64,000 nt of DNA from Streptomyces sp. NBC_01476 (GTDB taxonomy: Bacteria; Actinomycetota; Actinomycetes; Streptomycetales; Streptomycetaceae): the NCBI RefSeq assembly GCF_036227265.1, contig NZ_CP109446.1, positions 719,501 through 783,500 of the forward strand, read 5' to 3'. Positions 24,304-32,847 of the stretch are shown here, one piece after another. The notes beneath the pieces are model-generated. The model did not search any database and was not told the origin of the DNA. It was given only the letters and a program-made list of their open reading frames with translations. Within the stretch, counting starts at the first letter, position 1. Each line of letters opens with the position of its first letter. The translations under genes and the position numbers were made by a program.

Positions 24304-24332
24304 AATGCGCTTGCATTGAATGCGCGTGCATG
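24304..24332. promoter_or_regulatory. tandem MarR-type operators
   Basis: AATGC-GCTT-GCATT (24304-24317) is a perfect inverted repeat. AATGC-GCGT-GCATG (24319-24332) is a near copy starting 15 bp later. Both sit between the divergent marR-like and exporter genes. Confidence 0.65.
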
Positions 24333-24346
24333 GAAGTCTCCCTCCC

Positions 24347-25915
24347 ATGACCTCTCCGTCATCCACGCCGTCCACGGCTTCAACGGCTTCCACGCCGGTC
24401 CCCGTCCCCCGCACCGGCTCCGACGAGCGCTGGAGCGCCCTGCAATGGGGCACGCTCCTCGTGCTCTGCGCGGCGCTCTTCCTCGACGCCCTCGATGTGT
24501 CGATGGTCGGCGTGGCGCTGCCCTCGATCGGCGACGAGCTCCACCTGTCCACGTCCTCACTGCAGTGGGTGGTCAGCGGTTACGTCCTCGGCTACGGCGG
24601 TCTGCTGCTCCTCGGCGGACGCGCGGCCGACCTGCTGGGCAGGCGCCGCGTCTTCCTGATCGCGCTCGGTGTCTTCGCGGTGGCCTCGCTGCTCGGCGGC
24701 CTCGTCGACTCCGGCGAACTGCTGATCGCCACCCGCTTCGTCAAGGGCCTCAGCGCCGCGTTCACCGCGCCGGCCGGCCTGTCGATCATCACCACCAGCT
24801 TCACCGAGGGCCCGGTCCGCAACAAGGCGCTGACCATCTACTCCAGTTGCGGCGCCACCGGCTTCTCGATGGGCCTGGTGCTCTCCGGCTTCCTCACCGA
24901 GGCAGGCTGGCGCTGGACGATGCTGCTGCCCGCTCCGGTGGCACTCGTCGCGCTGATCGCCGGTCTGAAGCTGATCCCGCGCTCCCCGCGTGAGCGCACC
25001 GAAGGCCGCGGTTACGACCTGCCGGGCGCCCTCACCGGCACCGGCGCCATGCTGCTGCTGGTGTTCACCGTGGTCTCCGGATCCCAGGCCGGCTGGGCGT
25101 CCGCCCGCACGCTGGGCTCCTTCGCCGCGGTCGCGGTCCTGCTCGCCGCCTTCGTCTTCACCGAACAGCGCACGCCCCACCCGCTGATCCGGCTCGGTGT
25201 GCTGCGCTCCTCCGGGCAGGTGCGCGCCAACCTGGGCGCCGCCACCTTCTTCGGCAGTTACGTGGCCTTCCAGTTCCTGGTCACGCAGTACCTGCAGAAC
25301 GTGCTCGGCTACAGCGCGATGCAGACCGCGCTCGCCTTCCTGCCGGCCGGCTCCCTGGTGGCCATCCTGTCCACCCGGATGGGTCCCATCGTGGACCGCT
25401 TCGGCACCTCGCGGGTGATCGCGGCCGGCTTCACCTCGCTGGTCATCGGCTACGTGCTCTTCCTCCGGATCAACCTGCACCCGAGCTACGCCGCTGTCAT
25501 CCTGCCCTCGATGCTGCTGCTCGGCGCCGCCTTCGCCGCGGCCTTCCCGTCCCTGAACATCCAGGCCACCAACGGCGTCAAGGACCAGGAGCAGGGCATG
25601 GTCTCCGGCCTGCTGAACACCTCCTTCCAGGTCGGCGGCGCCATCTTCCTCGCCGTCGTCACCGCCGTGGTGACCGCGCACGCCGGATCCGACCCGGGCA
25701 GCAAGCAGGCGGTCCTGGACAGCTACCGGCCCGGGCTGCTGGTCGTCACCGGCATCGGCGCCGCGGGGCTGCTGCTGACCCTGTCCGGACTGCGCCGCCG
25801 CCCACCGTCGTACGGGGTCCTGGTGGCGTCGTCGGCGACCGAGCCCACTCCGGCCGAGGACACGGCGGCACAGCGGGACAAGGCCGCCGCCGAGCAGGTC
25901 GTGGTACGCGACTGA
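24347..25915 (+). CDS. DHA2-family (14-TM) MFS drug exporter
   Basis: The 522-residue protein carries the DHA2 signatures: TM1 motif FLDALDVSMVGVALPSIG, SSLQWVVSGYVLGYGG, motif A GRAADLLGRRRVF and motif C region GFSMGLVLSGFLTEAGWRW. It has 14 predicted helices. The N-terminal 25 residues are Ser/Thr/Pro-rich and the C-terminal tail is charged. It probably exports toxic organics or antibiotics with protons and is controlled by the divergent MarR regulator through the tandem AATGC-N4-GCATT sites. The ATG at 24347 is chosen over 24320, which lies within the operator region. Confidence 0.88.
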   Translation: MTSPSSTPSTASTASTPVPVPRTGSDERWSALQWGTLLVLCAALFLDALDVSMVGVALPSIGDELHLSTSSLQWVVSGYVLGYGGLLLLGGRAADLLGRRRVFLIALGVFAVASLLGGLVDSGELLIATRFVKGLSAAFTAPAGLSIITTSFTEGPVRNKALTIYSSCGATGFSMGLVLSGFLTEAGWRWTMLLPAPVALVALIAGLKLIPRSPRERTEGRGYDLPGALTGTGAMLLLVFTVVSGSQAGWASARTLGSFAAVAVLLAAFVFTEQRTPHPLIRLGVLRSSGQVRANLGAATFFGSYVAFQFLVTQYLQNVLGYSAMQTALAFLPAGSLVAILSTRMGPIVDRFGTSRVIAAGFTSLVIGYVLFLRINLHPSYAAVILPSMLLLGAAFAAAFPSLNIQATNGVKDQEQGMVSGLLNTSFQVGGAIFLAVVTAVVTAHAGSDPGSKQAVLDSYRPGLLVVTGIGAAGLLLTLSGLRRRPPSYGVLVASSATEPTPAEDTAAQRDKAAAEQVVVRD

Positions 25916-25937
25916 GCCCGGCTGCCGGTTCCAGGCC

Positions 25938-25977
25938 GGCCGGGCCCCGCGCGGCGGTGAACGCGCGGGGCCCGGCC
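25938..25977 (+). terminator. strong hairpin terminator after the DHA2 exporter
   Basis: A perfect 16-bp stem (GGCCGGGCCCCGCGCG at 25938-25953 with its complement at 25962-25977) and an 8-nt loop start 23 bp after the exporter stop, followed by CCTTT. Confidence 0.8.
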
Positions 25978-26033
25978 CTTTCCGCGTGGGACACTTGACG
26001 GGCCGTCGGGAGACGGCCGGGGAGGGAGCCGGT

Positions 26034-26384
26034 ATGCACAGGAGCCGTACAGAGCACGAGCGCGACGCGGTGACCGTCGAGATCGTCTTCGCCTCCGCGA
26101 CCGGGGCGCTGCTGGCCGCCGCGGGCTTCGCGGCGACGATCAGTCCGGTGCTGGCCGACGCGGCGCACGGCACCGCGCGCGAGGGGTGGTTCACCGCGGC
26201 GATCGTGGTGGCGGCGGGGCTCTTCTGCGGGCGGGTGGCACTCACCTTGCGGCGCTTCGAGCGGCAGAACCGGCTGCGACGGGTCGACGTGACGGTGGGT
26301 CCGCCGGCCGGGCCCGCGGATCAGCCGGCCGGCCGGCCCGGCGGTCAGCCGAGCCAGCCGGGGCGCACCAGGCCGGACTCATAG
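26034..26384 (+). CDS. small two-TM membrane protein (DUF6332-like)
   Basis: The 116-residue protein has ERDAVTVEIVFASATGALLA (TM1 about 14-34), a short loop, TM2 about 50-70 (FTAAIVVAAGLFCGRVALTL) and a Pro/Gly-rich hydrophilic tail. The ERDAxTVEI entry resembles the DUF6332 streptomycete group; I am only moderately sure. Function is unknown. The ATG at 26034 follows GGGAGGGAG. The 3' end overlaps the convergent response-regulator gene by 40 bp, unusual for this window but not disruptive. Confidence 0.55.
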   Translation: MHRSRTEHERDAVTVEIVFASATGALLAAAGFAATISPVLADAAHGTAREGWFTAAIVVAAGLFCGRVALTLRRFERQNRLRRVDVTVGPPAGPADQPAGRPGGQPSQPGRTRPDS

Positions 26385-27010
26385 GCCATCACGACCAGTT
26401 GGGCCCGGTCGCGGGCGCCCAGCTTCACCATCGCCCGGCTCACATGGGTCTTGGCGGTGAGCGGGCTCACCACAAGCCGCCGGGCGATCTCCTCGTTGGA
26501 CAGCCCCATCCCGACCAGGGCCATCACCTCGCGCTCCCGTTCGGTGAGCTGATCGAGGGCCGCCGCGGCGGCGGGCTGCTTCGAACGGGCCGCGAACTCC
26601 GCGATGAGCCGCCGGGTCACCCCCGGTGAGAGCAGCGCGTCGCCCGCCACCACGGCCCTGACCGCACGCAGCAGTTCGGCCGGCTCGGTGTCCTTGACCA
26701 GGAAGCCGGAGGCACCGGCCCGGATCGCCTCGAAGACGTACTCGTCCAGCTCGAAGGTGGTGAGGATCACCACCTTCACGTCGGCGAGCGTGGGGTCGGC
26801 GGTGATCCGGCGGGTGGCGGCGAGGCCGTCGAGTACCGGCATCCGGATGTCCATCAGCACGGCGTCGGGCGCCAGTTCACGGATCTGGCGCAGCGCCTGC
26901 TCGCCGTCCGCCGCCTCGCCGACCACATCGATGTCGCGCTGCGCGTCGAGCAGGGCGCGGAAGCCGGCCCTGACCAGGACCTGGTCGTCGGCGAGCAGGA
27001 CGCGGATCAT
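26345..27010 (-). CDS. NarL/LuxR-family response regulator
   Basis: The 221-residue regulator has a receiver domain (residues 1-120: IRVLLADDQVLVRAGF, phosphoacceptor Asp in DAVLMDIRMPVLDG, Lys in LVKDTEP). A LuxR-type helix-turn-helix follows (150-215: LTEREREVMALVGMGLSNEE, TAKTHVSRAMVKLGARDRAQ). Its ATG overlaps the stop of the sensor kinase gene (27007-27010, ATGA), so the pair is translationally coupled. It probably activates genes elsewhere; no obvious target adjoins. Confidence 0.92.
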   Translation of the reverse strand: MIRVLLADDQVLVRAGFRALLDAQRDIDVVGEAADGEQALRQIRELAPDAVLMDIRMPVLDGLAATRRITADPTLADVKVVILTTFELDEYVFEAIRAGASGFLVKDTEPAELLRAVRAVVAGDALLSPGVTRRLIAEFAARSKQPAAAAALDQLTEREREVMALVGMGLSNEEIARRLVVSPLTAKTHVSRAMVKLGARDRAQLVVMAYESGLVRPGWLG

Positions 27011-28431
27011 CGGCGCTCCTCGGCGTGAGGGCGGTGGCGCGGGTGATCGCGGGGTAGGCGGTCGGGGGCCGGGTGGTTGGGGGCCGGGTGATCGCGGGCG
27101 AGGTGGTCGGGCGCGGAGTGATCGGGAGCCGGGTGATCGCGGGCGAGGTGGGCGGGGGCCGGGTGATCACGAGCCGGGTCAGGCCGCCGGCCGACGGCGG
27201 GCAGTGGCAGTGTGGCCCGGACCCGGAAGCCGCCGCCGGGGCGCGGGCCGGCCTCGACGGTGCCGCCGAGCGCCGCGGCGCGTTCGCGCATGCCGATCAG
27301 GCCGTTGCCGGTGCCGGCGCTGGCGTTGCCGCTGGTGTTGCCACTGGCGGAGCCGCTGCTGCCGGCCAGTCCGCCGCTCTCGCCGCCCGCCGCTGCGGCC
27401 GGGCCGTCGTCGTCGACCTGGACCTCGACGGCGTCCGGCCGGTGGGTGAGGTGGATGCGGGCGGTCCGGGAGCCGGAGTGCCGCACGATGTTGGTGAGCG
27501 CCTCCTGGACGATACGGAAGGCGGCGAGGTCGGCGCCAGGGGGAAGTGCGGAGACCTCGCCCTCCACCGTGACCTCGGCGGTGAGGCCGGCGAAACCGGC
27601 CTGCTCGACCAGTTCCGGCAGCCGGTCGAGGCCGGGAGCCGGCGAGCGGGGCGCCTCACCGGGGGCCCGCAGGGTGCTGAGCACCTGGCGCACCTCGCCC
27701 AGCGCTTCCTTGCTCGCGTCCCTGATGGTGGTGAGGGCGGTGCGGGCCTGCTCGGGTCGCTCGTCGATCAGGGCCAGGGCGACACCGGCCTGGACATTGA
27801 TCACCGAGATGCTGTGCGCGAGCACGTCGTGCAGTTCGCGGGCGATCCGCATCCGTTCCTCGTCCGCCCGGCGCCGCTGGGCTTCGGCGCGTTCGCGGCG
27901 GTCCCTGGCGATCTGCTCCCGGCGGACCCGGAACAGTTCGGCCGCGGCGAGCACGGCGAGCAGCCAGGCGCCGGAGGCGGAGACCTGCTGCCAGGACATG
28001 CGGTGGGCACCGGACGGCGGCAGCCACCGGTAGAGCCATTCGCCGACGATCACATACCCGGCGAAGCCCACCGCGGCGACGATCAGCACCCCTCGGCGGT
28101 GCCCGGCGGCGACCGCGCTGAAGAAGGCGACGACGAGACCGGCGAAGACCGGCCCGTACGGATAGCCGAGTACGACGTAGAGCAGGGTGACCGCGCAGGT
28201 GCCGGCCGCGACCGCCACCGGCAGGCGGCGGCGGAGCAGGAGCAGGGCGGGGCCGGTCAGCAGCAGGACGCAGCCGAGCGCGTCCAGCCCAACGCGGTGC
28301 GTCTGGTGGCGTCCGGCCACCCCGGAGCCGACCAGCTGGATGACGGCGATCACCAGGGGAGCCGGCCAGGCGGGCCGTGCGGCGGCGGGGAATCTGCGGC
28401 GCGCCGGTCCGGGCAGCTCCTCGTACGTCAT
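27007..28431 (-). CDS. NarL-type sensor histidine kinase with repetitive C-terminal tail
   Basis: The 474-residue kinase has five or six TM helices (about 18-180), a short coiled coil with AERRR-type charged residues, and HisKA_3 with the phospho-His in ARELHDVLAHSISVINVQAG. The HATPase domain follows (N-box IVQEALTNIVRHSG, G-boxes VDDDGPAAAAGG and GNGLIGMRERAAALGG). The last ~54 residues are a His/Pro/Asp-rich repeat (RDHPAPxHLA units) absent from typical members. A Gly/Ser/Asn repeat (GSSGSASGNTSGNASAGTG) also sits within the ATP domain. The ATG at 28431 has TAGCGT 6 nt upstream and no SD: probably leaderless. Confidence 0.9.
   Translation of the reverse strand: MTYEELPGPARRRFPAAARPAWPAPLVIAVIQLVGSGVAGRHQTHRVGLDALGCVLLLTGPALLLLRRRLPVAVAAGTCAVTLLYVVLGYPYGPVFAGLVVAFFSAVAAGHRRGVLIVAAVGFAGYVIVGEWLYRWLPPSGAHRMSWQQVSASGAWLLAVLAAAELFRVRREQIARDRRERAEAQRRRADEERMRIARELHDVLAHSISVINVQAGVALALIDERPEQARTALTTIRDASKEALGEVRQVLSTLRAPGEAPRSPAPGLDRLPELVEQAGFAGLTAEVTVEGEVSALPPGADLAAFRIVQEALTNIVRHSGSRTARIHLTHRPDAVEVQVDDDGPAAAAGGESGGLAGSSGSASGNTSGNASAGTGNGLIGMRERAAALGGTVEAGPRPGGGFRVRATLPLPAVGRRPDPARDHPAPAHLARDHPAPDHSAPDHLARDHPAPNHPAPDRLPRDHPRHRPHAEERR
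27035..27185. repeat. 45-bp imperfect minisatellite inside the kinase 3' end
   Basis: GCCGGGTGATCGCGGGCG blocks recur at 27083 and 27128 (45-bp period, 15 codons), with degenerate neighbours on both sides. Translated on the minus strand they give ARDHPAP/DHSAPDHL units. Confidence 0.75.
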
Positions 28432-28489
28432 GCGTCCACGCTAGACCGCGGCCCAGGGGGCCGGCGTCCGCCGGCTGAGGGGTCCGCGG

Positions 28490-29206
28490 CTACTCCCCCG
28501 GGAGTACGCGGAGCCCGATCTGGGTGGCCACGGCTGCGGCGGCCTGGTCGAAGAAGGCGCTCCTGGCCTCCACCACATTGTTGAACTGGCCGAACACCTC
28601 GAAGCTGATGATGCCGAAGACCTGCGCCCAGCCGCCGACCAGGGCGGCGATCACCGGGATCGGCAGATCGGGAGCGAGATCGGCGGCGAGCCGGCCGGCG
28701 TCGGCGCGGACCGGCGTGGCCAGCGGGCGGCCCTGCGGTTCGCCGAGCCGCCCGGCGCGGTGGGCGTCGCGGATCACCTCGGTCAGCGCCAGGGCGACCC
28801 GTGCGGCGGGGGCGATGGTGTCGGGCGGCGCGCTGTAGCCGGGGACCGGCGAGCCGTAGATCAGGGCGTACTCGTGCGGATGGGCCACCGCCCAGTCGCG
28901 GGCGGCCCGGCAGACCGCGATCCAGCGGTCGAGGGGGTCGGCCTGATCGCCGACGGCAGCGGCGAGTGCGGCTTCCGCGGTGGCGCCTATCGCGTCGTAC
29001 GCGTCGACGATGAGGGCGGTGAGCAGGTCGTCCCGGCTCGGGAAGTACCGGTAGAGGGCCGAGGAGACCATGCCCAGTTCGCGGGCGACGGCCCGCAGCG
29101 AGAGCCGGGCCGCGCCCTCGGCGGCGAGCTGCTTCCTGGCCTCGTCCTTGATGGCCGCGGTCACTTCGACGCGGGCCCGTTCCCTGGCTCCTCGGATCAC
29201 GCTCAT
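28490..29206 (-). CDS. TetR-family regulator (WHG-type C-terminal domain)
   Basis: The 238-residue regulator has an N-terminal TetR helix-turn-helix (residues 10-60: ARKQLAAEGAARLSLRAVAR, ELGMVSSALYRYFPSRDDLL). A ligand domain with RAARDWAVAHPHEYALIYGS and VGGWAQVFGIISFEVFGQF is typical of the WHG subgroup. It is divergent from an F420-type reductase gene, the likely target. The ATG at 29206 is chosen over upstream starts because CACACT lies 6 nt before it on the minus strand. Confidence 0.88.
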   Translation of the reverse strand: MSVIRGARERARVEVTAAIKDEARKQLAAEGAARLSLRAVARELGMVSSALYRYFPSRDDLLTALIVDAYDAIGATAEAALAAAVGDQADPLDRWIAVCRAARDWAVAHPHEYALIYGSPVPGYSAPPDTIAPAARVALALTEVIRDAHRAGRLGEPQGRPLATPVRADAGRLAADLAPDLPIPVIAALVGGWAQVFGIISFEVFGQFNNVVEARSAFFDQAAAAVATQIGLRVLPGE

Positions 29207-29263
29207 CCGGTCAGTGTGCCACATTCGGCGAGCGACGTTCAAGAATGAGATTGGCGCACAGAA

Positions 29264-29280
29264 AAGAGATCAGTGCTCTT
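29264..29280. promoter_or_regulatory. candidate TetR operator
   Basis: AAGAG, a 7-bp centre and CTCTT form an inverted repeat midway between the divergent TetR and reductase genes. Related GAG/CTC words recur at about 29312-29332. Confidence 0.45.
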
Positions 29281-29376
29281 GATTTTCGCCGCGCGTCCTG
29301 TCAGGCTGTTCTCAAGCGAGAGCACCGCTCACAAATGCGGTCGGGGTCCACACCTTTCACCACAGGGGAGAACACC

Positions 29377-29841
29377 ATGTCCGAGCAGGCCGTCCATGTG
29401 CAGAAGCCCGGCTGGATCACGGTCCACGTCCTGAACCGGAGCGTGAGCCTGCTGACCAGGGCCGGCATCAGCGTCTGGGGTTCACGCGTGCTGGCGGTGC
29501 GCGGCCGCAAGAGCGGTGAGTGGCGGCGCACCCCGGTCAATCTGCTGACGCTGGACGGGAACCGCTATCTGGTGGCCCCGCGCGGCCACGTGCAGTGGAC
29601 GCACAACATGCGGGTGGCCGGCGGCGGCGAGCTGCTGCTGGGCAAGAAGACCGAGGAGTTCACCGCGACCGAGGTCGCCGACGACGACAAGCCGGCCATC
29701 CTGCGGGCGTACCTCAAGCGCTGGAAGGCCGAGGTCGGCGTCTTCTTCGGCGGGGTGGGACCGGATTCCACCGACGAGCAGTTGCGCGCGATAGCGCCCG
29801 ATCACCCGATATTCCAGGTCCACCACGTCGACGCGAGGTGA
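29377..29841 (+). CDS. F420/deazaflavin-dependent nitroreductase-family (DDN) protein
   Basis: The 154-residue protein has the split-barrel Ddn signature: LAVRGRKSGEWRRTPVNLL, LVAPRGHVQWTHNMRVAGGG and a late VGVFFGGVGPDSTDEQLRAI. Family members use reduced F420 to reduce quinones, nitro compounds or unsaturated esters. The ATG follows AGGGGAG by about 6 nt. TetR-regulated members often detoxify quinone-like compounds; here the divergent TetR gene and the AAGAG-N7-CTCTT palindrome support local control. Confidence 0.85.
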   Translation: MSEQAVHVQKPGWITVHVLNRSVSLLTRAGISVWGSRVLAVRGRKSGEWRRTPVNLLTLDGNRYLVAPRGHVQWTHNMRVAGGGELLLGKKTEEFTATEVADDDKPAILRAYLKRWKAEVGVFFGGVGPDSTDEQLRAIAPDHPIFQVHHVDAR

Positions 29842-29925
29842 CGGCGCCTGCCGCACCGAGCAGGGCCTGCCGGGCAGTGGGGCGGTCGCGCAGGTCCGAC
29901 GCCGGCCGGACCTGCGCGGCGACGG

Positions 29926-31224
29926 TCAGCCGCGGTCGGCCGCGCTCAGCGCACGGCGGGCCAGCGGGTGGGTGCGGACGAGTTCGGCGAGCGAGATCTT
30001 GCCGCGGGTGATCCCAGCGAAGGCCCGCCAGGCGGGCGGGAAGGTGGTGAGGGCGGCGTGCAGCAGGCCGGGGCGCCGCTCGAAGAGGTTGAGCATACGG
30101 CGGCCCACTCCCATCTCTACTCCGAGTCCGGCCTTCACCGCGAAGGCGTAGTTGAGCGCCTGGCGGCGGGCGTCCACGGCGTCGTGCGACTCGGCGATGC
30201 GTACCGCCCACTCCCCCGCGAGGCGCCCGGAGCGCAGCGCGTAGGAGATGCCTTCCCGGGTCCAGGGTTCGAGCAGCCCGGCGGCGTCACCACAGACCAG
30301 CACCCGGCCGCGGGAGAGCGGGGAGTCGTCGGCGCGGCAGCGGGTGAGGTGGCCGGAGGAGACACTGGGTTCGAAACCGGACAGGCCGAGCCGGGCCACG
30401 AAGTCGTCGAGGTAGCGCTTGGTGGCACCGCCGTCACCGCGTGCGGAGATCACGCCCACGGTGAGCGAGTCGCCCTTGGGGAAGACCCAGCCGTAGCTGC
30501 CGGGCAGCGGCCCCCAGTCGATGAGCACCCGGCCGGCCCAGTCCTCGGCCACCGAGGGCGGCACCGGGATCTCGGACTCCAGCCCGAGGTCCACCTGGTC
30601 CAGCTTGACGCCGACATGTGCTCCTATCCGGCTGGCGCTGCCGTCCGCGCCGACCACGGCGCGGGCATAGACGATCTCTTCTTCCTCGCCGCGCTTGCCG
30701 TCGGAGTTGACTATCACCGCCACGGTGCGGCGGTCGGGAACACCGGGACCGTGCTGCTCGACACGGTTGACGGTGACACCGGTACGGACCTCGGCGCCTG
30801 CCGTCTTGGCCGCCTCGACCAGCCCCGCGTCGAACTCGGGCCGGTTGATCAGGCCGAAGAGCATCTGCCGGGAGCGCTTGGTCCGCGACAGCCTGCCGTT
30901 GAGGCTGAAGGTGACCGCGTGCACCCGCTCGCGCAGCGGCAGTTCGAAGCCGGGCGGCAGCGCGTCCCGGGAGTAGCCGATGATGCCGCCGCCGCACGTC
31001 TTGTACCGGGGAAGCACGGCTTTCTCCAGCAGCAGGACCCGGCGGCCCGTCACGGCCGCCGCGTGGGCGGCCGAGGCTCCGGCCGGACCCGCGCCGATCA
31101 CCACGACGTCCCAGACCGAGGAGGTCTCGCCGTCCACGGCACCACTGTCCTGCGCCTCTTCACCGCTCACGTCTGTTTCCGCTCCCGCTCGGCCCGTTCG
31201 GCTGTCTTCGCTGTTCAGCCGCAT
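29926..31224 (-). CDS. geranylgeranyl reductase-family FAD oxidoreductase
   Basis: The 432-residue flavoprotein has a Rossmann FAD motif (DVVVIGAGPAGASAAHAAAV) after an acidic ~35-residue N-terminus. KTCGGGIIGYSRDAL, the second FAD motif VVGADGSASRIGAHVG and GDAAGLLEPWTREGISYALR follow. These match GGR/digeranylgeranylglycerophospholipid reductase-like enzymes that saturate polyprenyl chains (menaquinone side chains in actinobacteria) at the membrane. A GTG at 31170 is an alternative start that would drop the acidic leader. It is divergent from the M20 peptidase gene. Confidence 0.85.
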   Translation of the reverse strand: MRLNSEDSRTGRAGAETDVSGEEAQDSGAVDGETSSVWDVVVIGAGPAGASAAHAAAVTGRRVLLLEKAVLPRYKTCGGGIIGYSRDALPPGFELPLRERVHAVTFSLNGRLSRTKRSRQMLFGLINRPEFDAGLVEAAKTAGAEVRTGVTVNRVEQHGPGVPDRRTVAVIVNSDGKRGEEEEIVYARAVVGADGSASRIGAHVGVKLDQVDLGLESEIPVPPSVAEDWAGRVLIDWGPLPGSYGWVFPKGDSLTVGVISARGDGGATKRYLDDFVARLGLSGFEPSVSSGHLTRCRADDSPLSRGRVLVCGDAAGLLEPWTREGISYALRSGRLAGEWAVRIAESHDAVDARRQALNYAFAVKAGLGVEMGVGRRMLNLFERRPGLLHAALTTFPPAWRAFAGITRGKISLAELVRTHPLARRALSAADRG

Positions 31225-31337
31225 CCTATTGCGCCCGTCGGCGACTGGTCGCTGTGGCACCATCGGCAGCGAGCCATTGCGGGTGGCAACCACCGCGAGG
31301 GCCGCAAGATTTCCGCCTGTCCCTTCGAGGAGTTCTT

Positions 31338-32717
31338 ATGCCGTTGCCGTCCGTTCCGCTTGCCGACACCGTGGCATCCCTCATCCCCCGGGCCAAAGCC
31401 GAGCTGACGCAGCTCGTGTCGTTCGCTTCGGTGGCCGACGAGCGCCAGTTTCCCCGGAGCGAATGCGAGAAGGCCGCGGCCTGGGTCGCGGGTGCGCTGC
31501 GGCAGGAGGGGTTCCAGGATGTCGCTCTGCTCGACACGCCCGACGGCACCCAGTCGGTGTACGGCTTCCTGCCAGGACCAGCCGACGCCCCGACGGTGCT
31601 GCTCTACGCGCACTACGACGTTCAGCCGCCGCTGGACGAGTCCGGGTGGCTGTCACCGCCCTTCGAGCTGACCGAGCGGGACGGCCGCTGGTACGGGCGC
31701 GGCGCGGCGGACTGCAAGGGCGGTGTGCTGATGCACCTGACCGCAGTGCGGGCGCTGAAGGAGCAGGGCACGGTGCCGGTCAACGTCAAGGTGATCGTGG
31801 AGGGTTCCGAGGAGCAGGGCACCGGCGGCCTGGAGCGGTACGCAGAGGAGCACCCGGAGCTGCTGACCGCCGACACCATCGTCATCGGCGACTCGGGCAA
31901 CTTCCGGATGGGACTGCCCACGGTGACCTCCACGCTGCGCGGCATGGTGCTGATGGAGGTACGGGTGGCGACGCTGGAGGGCAATCTGCACTCCGGGCAG
32001 TTCGGCGGTGCGGCGCCGGACGCGCTGGCCGCGCTGATCCGGATCCTCTCCTCGCTGCACGACGAGAGCGGCGCCGCCACCGTGGACGGGCTGGACGGCG
32101 ACGGACACTGGCCCGGGATCGCCTACGAGGAGGCGGACTTCCGGCAGGACGCCGGTGTGCTGGACGGGGTGGGGCTGGTCGGCACCGGTGAGGTGGCGGA
32201 CCGGCTGTGGGCCCGCCCGTCGGTGACCGTCCTCGGCATCGACGCGCCCCCGGTGGTCGGCGCCACACCTTCCGTGCAGGCCACGGCGGCCGCCCTGGTG
32301 AGCGTACGAATCCCGGCCGGTTTCGACGCCGGGAAGACCGCCGAGGCGCTGACCGCCCACCTCCGGTCGGCCGCCCCCTGGGGCGCGAAGGTCGAGGTGA
32401 CGCAGCGCGGCAGCGGGCAGCCCTTCGCCGCCGACACCAGCAGCCCGGCGTACGAGGCGATGGCCGAGGCGATGCGGGAGGCGTACGGGCAGGAGATGGC
32501 GATCGCCGGACAGGGCGGTTCGATCCCGCTCTGCAACACACTGGCCACCCTCTACCCGCGGGCGGAGATCCTGCTGATCGGCCTGAGCGGGCCGGATGCC
32601 CGCATCCACGCGGTCAACGAGAGCGTGTCACCGCAGGAGTTGGAGCTGATGTCCCTGACCGAGGCGCTCTTCCTCCGGCGCTACGCCGCCTCCCAGTCGG
32701 CGGGCCTGGGCGTCTGA
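31338..32717 (+). CDS. M20-family dipeptidase/carboxypeptidase
   Basis: The 459-residue metallopeptidase has LLYAHYDVQP (metal His and catalytic Asp), GRGAADCKGGVLMHL (bridging Asp), VIVEGSEEQGTGGL (catalytic and metal Glu) and a late His in DARIHAVNESV. The lid/dimer domain spans about residues 200-330. The order matches dipeptidases of the PepV/CNDP-like M20A subgroup that cleave dipeptides or modified amino acids in the cytoplasm. No signal peptide. The ATG follows GAGGAG. Confidence 0.9.
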   Translation: MPLPSVPLADTVASLIPRAKAELTQLVSFASVADERQFPRSECEKAAAWVAGALRQEGFQDVALLDTPDGTQSVYGFLPGPADAPTVLLYAHYDVQPPLDESGWLSPPFELTERDGRWYGRGAADCKGGVLMHLTAVRALKEQGTVPVNVKVIVEGSEEQGTGGLERYAEEHPELLTADTIVIGDSGNFRMGLPTVTSTLRGMVLMEVRVATLEGNLHSGQFGGAAPDALAALIRILSSLHDESGAATVDGLDGDGHWPGIAYEEADFRQDAGVLDGVGLVGTGEVADRLWARPSVTVLGIDAPPVVGATPSVQATAAALVSVRIPAGFDAGKTAEALTAHLRSAAPWGAKVEVTQRGSGQPFAADTSSPAYEAMAEAMREAYGQEMAIAGQGGSIPLCNTLATLYPRAEILLIGLSGPDARIHAVNESVSPQELELMSLTEALFLRRYAASQSAGLGV

Positions 32718-32847
32718 TCCGGCCCGGGGAGGTCCGCGGGGCCGTAGCCGCTCCCCCGCCCCCCGCCGGCGGGGCGACCGCCCGGCGGGGGGGCGCGCGA
32801 GCCCGGCCCGGCGGGACCGGGACGTGGGAGCCCGGCCCGGCGGGAGG
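32718..32847. other. G/C-tract spacer between convergent genes with hairpins and a direct repeat
   Basis: Contains the palindrome CCCCGCCGGCGGGG and two copies of AGCCCGGCCCGGCGGGA (32800-32816 and about 32829-32845). The hairpins probably stop transcription from both sides. Confidence 0.4.

Noticed and set aside
26345..26384. Frameshift at the convergent 40-bp gene overlap
   Set aside because: Both genes keep complete domains; the overlap is in the tail of the small membrane protein.
27035..27185. CRISPR-like repeat array
   Set aside because: Repeats are 45 bp contiguous units without unique spacers and encode the kinase tail in frame.
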